Shown: one piece after another, positions 61,902-64,000 of the stretch
Layout: each line of letters starts with the position of its first letter
How positions within the stretch are numbered: the stretch's first letter is position 1
Assembly (NCBI GenBank): GCA_014268975.2
Contig: CP077096.1
Span: 3,819,501 to 3,883,500 of the forward strand
DNA length: 64,000 bases
From: Pseudomonas wayambapalatensis
GTDB lineage: Bacteria; Pseudomonadota; Gammaproteobacteria; Pseudomonadales; Pseudomonadaceae
Direction of reading: 5' to 3'
Notes under the pieces: generated by a model
Told to the model about the DNA's origin: nothing
Database searches by the model: none
What the model saw: the letters and a program-made list of their open reading frames with translations, nothing else
Position numbers and translations under genes: made by a program

Positions 61902-62717
61902 ATGACCGCCACCGCACTGCCTTTGAACTTCGAACACGCGCCCTCCACCCAGGCCCATGCGAGCGCGATCAAGCTCAGCGTCGACGCTCTGCACAAGCAC
62001 TACGGCGAGCACCAGGTGCTCAAGGGCGTATCGCTGCAGGCCCGCAAGGGCGACGTGATCAGTCTGATCGGCGCCAGTGGCTCGGGCAAGAGCACCTTCC
62101 TGCGCTGCATCAACTTCCTCGAACAGCCCGATGCCGGCAGCATCACCCTCGATGGCCAGACCCTGCAGATCCGCCCCGGCACCCGCACGCCGCCACCTGC
62201 GCAACTGCAGAACCTGCGCACGCGCCTGGCGATGGTGTTTCAGCATTTCAACCTGTGGAGCCACCTGACCGTGCTGGAAAACATTTGCCTGGCACCGCGC
62301 AAGGTGCTGGGCATCAGTGCCGCCGAAGCCCAGGCACGGGCTCGCACCTACCTGGACAAGGTCGGCCTGCCCGCGCGCGCCGCCGAGCAGTACCCTGCCT
62401 TCCTCTCCGGCGGCCAGCAGCAGCGGGTGGCGATCGCCCGCGCACTGGCCATGGAACCGGAGATCATCCTGTTCGACGAACCGACCTCGGCGCTCGACCC
62501 CGAGCTGGTCGGCGAGGTGCTCAAGGTCATACAGACGCTCGCCGAGGAAGGACGTACCATGCTCATGGTCACCCACGAGATGGGCTTTGCCCGTCAGGTG
62601 TCCAGCCAGGTGCTGTTCCTGCACCAGGGACTGGTGGAGGAACACGGCAGTGCCGACATCCTCGACCACCCGCAGAGCCCACGCCTGCAACAGTTTCTCT
62701 CAAACCGTTTGAAGTGA
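61902..62717 (+). CDS. Amino acid ABC transporter ATPase (HisP-like)
   Basis: 271 residues with Walker A GASGSGKST, VFQHFNLWSHLTVLENI (Q-loop), signature LSGGQQQRVAIARALAME, Walker B IILFDEPTSALDPELVGEV and H-loop VTHEMGFAR, all as in HisP. The N-terminal 20 residues are longer than usual. The ATG at 61902 has GAGG upstream; an earlier in-frame ATG at 61878 overlaps the permease and is less likely. Confidence 0.93.
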   Translation: MTATALPLNFEHAPSTQAHASAIKLSVDALHKHYGEHQVLKGVSLQARKGDVISLIGASGSGKSTFLRCINFLEQPDAGSITLDGQTLQIRPGTRTPPPAQLQNLRTRLAMVFQHFNLWSHLTVLENICLAPRKVLGISAAEAQARARTYLDKVGLPARAAEQYPAFLSGGQQQRVAIARALAMEPEIILFDEPTSALDPELVGEVLKVIQTLAEEGRTMLMVTHEMGFARQVSSQVLFLHQGLVEEHGSADILDHPQSPRLQQFLSNRLK

Positions 62718-62728
62718 AGTCACGCCGT

Positions 62729-63223
62729 ATGGATAGCAAGGCCACCCGTTCCCCTGCCAACCCGCCGCTGGACCGCATCGATGAAGCGATCATCGATGTG
62801 CTGCGCCACCACGGCAGGATCACCTACGAGAAGCTCTCGACCCTCGTGCACCTGACGCCCAGGCCTTGCCTTGAGCGGGTGCGCAAGCTGGAGCGACGAG
62901 GTGTGATCCGCGGCTACGGTGCGATCATCGACCTGCAGCAGGTGTCGCCCGGCCTGTCGCTGTTGGTGCTGGTGGCCTTGTCCAACCAGAGCGGGCGTTC
63001 CGCCCAGCGTGCCTTCGAGGCCACCGTGCGGGCCTGCCCGCAGGTCTTTGAATGCCAGCTGATCAGCGGCCATTTCGACTACAGCCTGCGCATGCGCTGC
63101 CGCGACATGGAGCACTACCGGGTGCTGACCGAGGCCTGGATGAACGACGACGAACTGCACATCGACAAGCTGGTCGCCCACCCGGAGCTGGCGGCGGTCA
63201 AGAGCCTCGCACCACACGCCTGA
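62729..63223 (+). CDS. Lrp/AsnC-family transcriptional regulator
   Basis: 164 residues. Winged HTH at the N-terminus (LDRIDEAIIDVLRHHGRITYEKLS, TPRPCLERVRKLERRGVIRGY) and a RAM ligand-binding domain (about 75-155). Lrp-type proteins sense amino acids and commonly control neighbouring amino acid genes; the position 11 bases after the importer ATPase gene supports cotranscription and local control. The start at 62729 has only a weak Shine-Dalgarno-like GAAG. Confidence 0.9.
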   Translation: MDSKATRSPANPPLDRIDEAIIDVLRHHGRITYEKLSTLVHLTPRPCLERVRKLERRGVIRGYGAIIDLQQVSPGLSLLVLVALSNQSGRSAQRAFEATVRACPQVFECQLISGHFDYSLRMRCRDMEHYRVLTEAWMNDDELHIDKLVAHPELAAVKSLAPHA

Positions 63224-63232
63224 AACATCCTT

Positions 63233-63252
63233 GGGGGCCGCCTGGCGCCCCC
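63233..63252 (+). terminator. Hairpin after the Lrp-type gene
   Basis: 6-bp GC stem GGGGGC / GCCCCC with an 8-base loop, nine bases after the stop. There is no strong T-tract. Confidence 0.5.
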
Positions 63253-63332
63253 TTCACCTCACCCACCCGCGCTTCACACCCCTTCCCTGCGCTAACCGGC
63301 ACACCAGAGCCTCCGAGTTCGACTGATCGCCA

Positions 63333-63417
63333 ACTGGTCAGACCGGTAAGTCCAAAAAGCCTTGCCAAGCGCTGAAATTCGCGCTTACATTTACCCCGCA
63401 CTGGACAAACCGGTAAG
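63333..63417. promoter_or_regulatory. Two repeated operator-like sites upstream of dctA
   Basis: ACTGGTCAGACCGGTAAG (63333-63350) and ACTGGACAAACCGGTAAG (63400-63417) share 16 of 18 bases, 67 bases start to start. Each contains an imperfect dyad (CTGGTC..GACCGG) like the TGGTC-N-GACCA sites of FadR-type GntR regulators. The second site ends 85 bases before dctA. No regulator gene for them is visible in the window. Confidence 0.65.
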
Positions 63418-63502
63418 ACCACAATAATTAAGTCCTGCGCTCTTTCGCCCGCCAGCCCCTGGCGTGCATCGAAGCAGGGACACCGAATCAGAGATCCCTC
63501 CC

Positions 63503-64000
63503 ATGCTCAAATGGTGCTCGCGTTCGATCTTCCTCCAAGTTGTCCTGGGCCTTGCCCTGGGCGTTATCTGCGGTCTCAGCTTTCCTGAAGTATCCCTGCA
63601 GCTCAAACCCCTCGGTGACGGCTTCATCAAGCTGATCAAGATGCTCATCGGCATCATCGTGTTCTGCGTGGTGGTCAGTGGCATCTCCGGCGCGGGCGAC
63701 CTGAAGAAGGTCGGGCGCATTGGCCTGAAGTCGGTGATCTACTTCGAAATCCTCACCACCATCGCCCTGATCATCGGCCTGGTGCTGGCCTTCTCTACCG
63801 GCATCGGCCAAGGTGCCAACATCCACCTCGACCAGCTCTCCAGCGCCGACGCCGGTGCCCTGGCCGATCGCGGTGCGCACATCCACGGCGCCACGGCGTT
63901 CTTCATGGATCTGATCCCGACCTCGGTGATCGGTGCCTTCGCCGACAACAACATCCTCCAGGTCCTGCTGTTCGCCGTGCTGTTCGGCAGTGCGCTGAAC
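63503..64000 (+). CDS. dctA: C4-dicarboxylate transporter DctA (N-terminal part, cut by window edge)
   Basis: 166 residues to the window end. MLKWCSRSIFLQVVLGLALGVICG, KPLGDGFIKLIKMLIGIIVFCVVVSGISG and FMDLIPTSVIGAFADNNILQVLLFAVLFG are the conserved beginning of DctA, a sodium/proton-coupled importer of succinate, malate and fumarate in the inner membrane. The ATG follows GAGATCCCTCCC. In many pseudomonads dctA is sigma54-controlled, but no good TGGCAC-N5-TTGC site is visible in the 280 bases upstream. Confidence 0.92.
   Translation, partial: MLKWCSRSIFLQVVLGLALGVICGLSFPEVSLQLKPLGDGFIKLIKMLIGIIVFCVVVSGISGAGDLKKVGRIGLKSVIYFEILTTIALIIGLVLAFSTGIGQGANIHLDQLSSADAGALADRGAHIHGATAFFMDLIPTSVIGAFADNNILQVLLFAVLFGSALN

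Noticed and set aside
63224..63502. Sigma54 promoter search before dctA
   Set aside because: No TGGCAC-N5-TTGC-like sequence with correctly spaced GG and GC was found on the plus strand.

Overview
The window is chromosomal DNA of a fluorescent pseudomonad, most likely of the Pseudomonas putida group. The evidence is GC-rich coding, the gene order tig-clpP-clpX-lon-hupB-ppiD, pyoverdine genes (pvdH, pvdR, pvdT, opmQ, pvdP) with PvdS-type iron-starvation promoters, P. putida-type REP palindromes, a FliA promoter of the Pseudomonas form, and many small Pseudomonas-type proteins. This assignment comes from recognised sequence patterns; no database search was possible. Coding density is high and every full-length gene looks intact.

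Layout. 1-9 kb: the start of greB (cut by the window edge), DoxX, an MltF-like lytic transglycosylase, TatD, a chemoreceptor, an Mpo1-like membrane protein, a thioesterase, a CHAD protein, a small lipoprotein and a patatin-like phospholipase. 9-17.5 kb: the protein quality-control block on the minus strand (trigger factor, ClpP, ClpX, Lon, HU-beta, PpiD), separated by clear hairpin terminators. 17.7-21.9 kb: three accessory genes, a scarred non-coding stretch that looks like an old integration site, a tRNA-Arg/His/Leu cluster, and folD followed by a 28-base inverted copy of part of tRNA-Leu.

21.9-30 kb: a six-gene ABC importer of the rhizobial GlpSTPQUV (glycerol) type. It has a sigma54 promoter and is divergent from a sigma54 activator (GAF, AAA+ and Fis-type HTH). 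Its two ATPases carry complementary degenerate motifs. 30-44 kb: a citrulline/ornithine catabolic pair (CtlX, ornithine cyclodeaminase), pvdH with its own iron-starvation box, a QseBC-like two-component system, a MOSC protein, CheV with an Hpt-like partner, a NarL-type two-component system, a YegS-like lipid kinase, a glycosyltransferase, and moeA/moaB.

44-51 kb: a YgdI/R-type lipoprotein, tRNA-Pro with promoter and terminator, an MsbA-like exporter, a small conserved protein, a dCache chemoreceptor, an MHS-family transporter, a phosphorylation-dead receiver protein and an orphan FecI-type sigma factor. 52-59.4 kb: the pyoverdine export and maturation locus pvdR-pvdT-opmQ, convergent with pvdP, which is divergent from a siderophore-interacting reductase. 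59.6-64 kb: a polar amino acid ABC importer (SBP, two permeases, ATPase) followed by an Lrp-type regulator, then the start of dctA behind a pair of repeated operator-like sites.

Connections. Four TAAAT-N16-CGT-type boxes tie pvdH, pvdRT-opmQ, pvdP and the siderophore reductase into one iron regulon spread over 25 kb. FliA-like promoters point to motility control of cheV and one chemoreceptor. Nothing in the window is clearly a new defence or mobile system. The most unusual items are the asymmetric ABC ATPase pair with its sigma54 control, the inverted tRNA-Leu fragment beside an integration scar, and the dctA operator pair.
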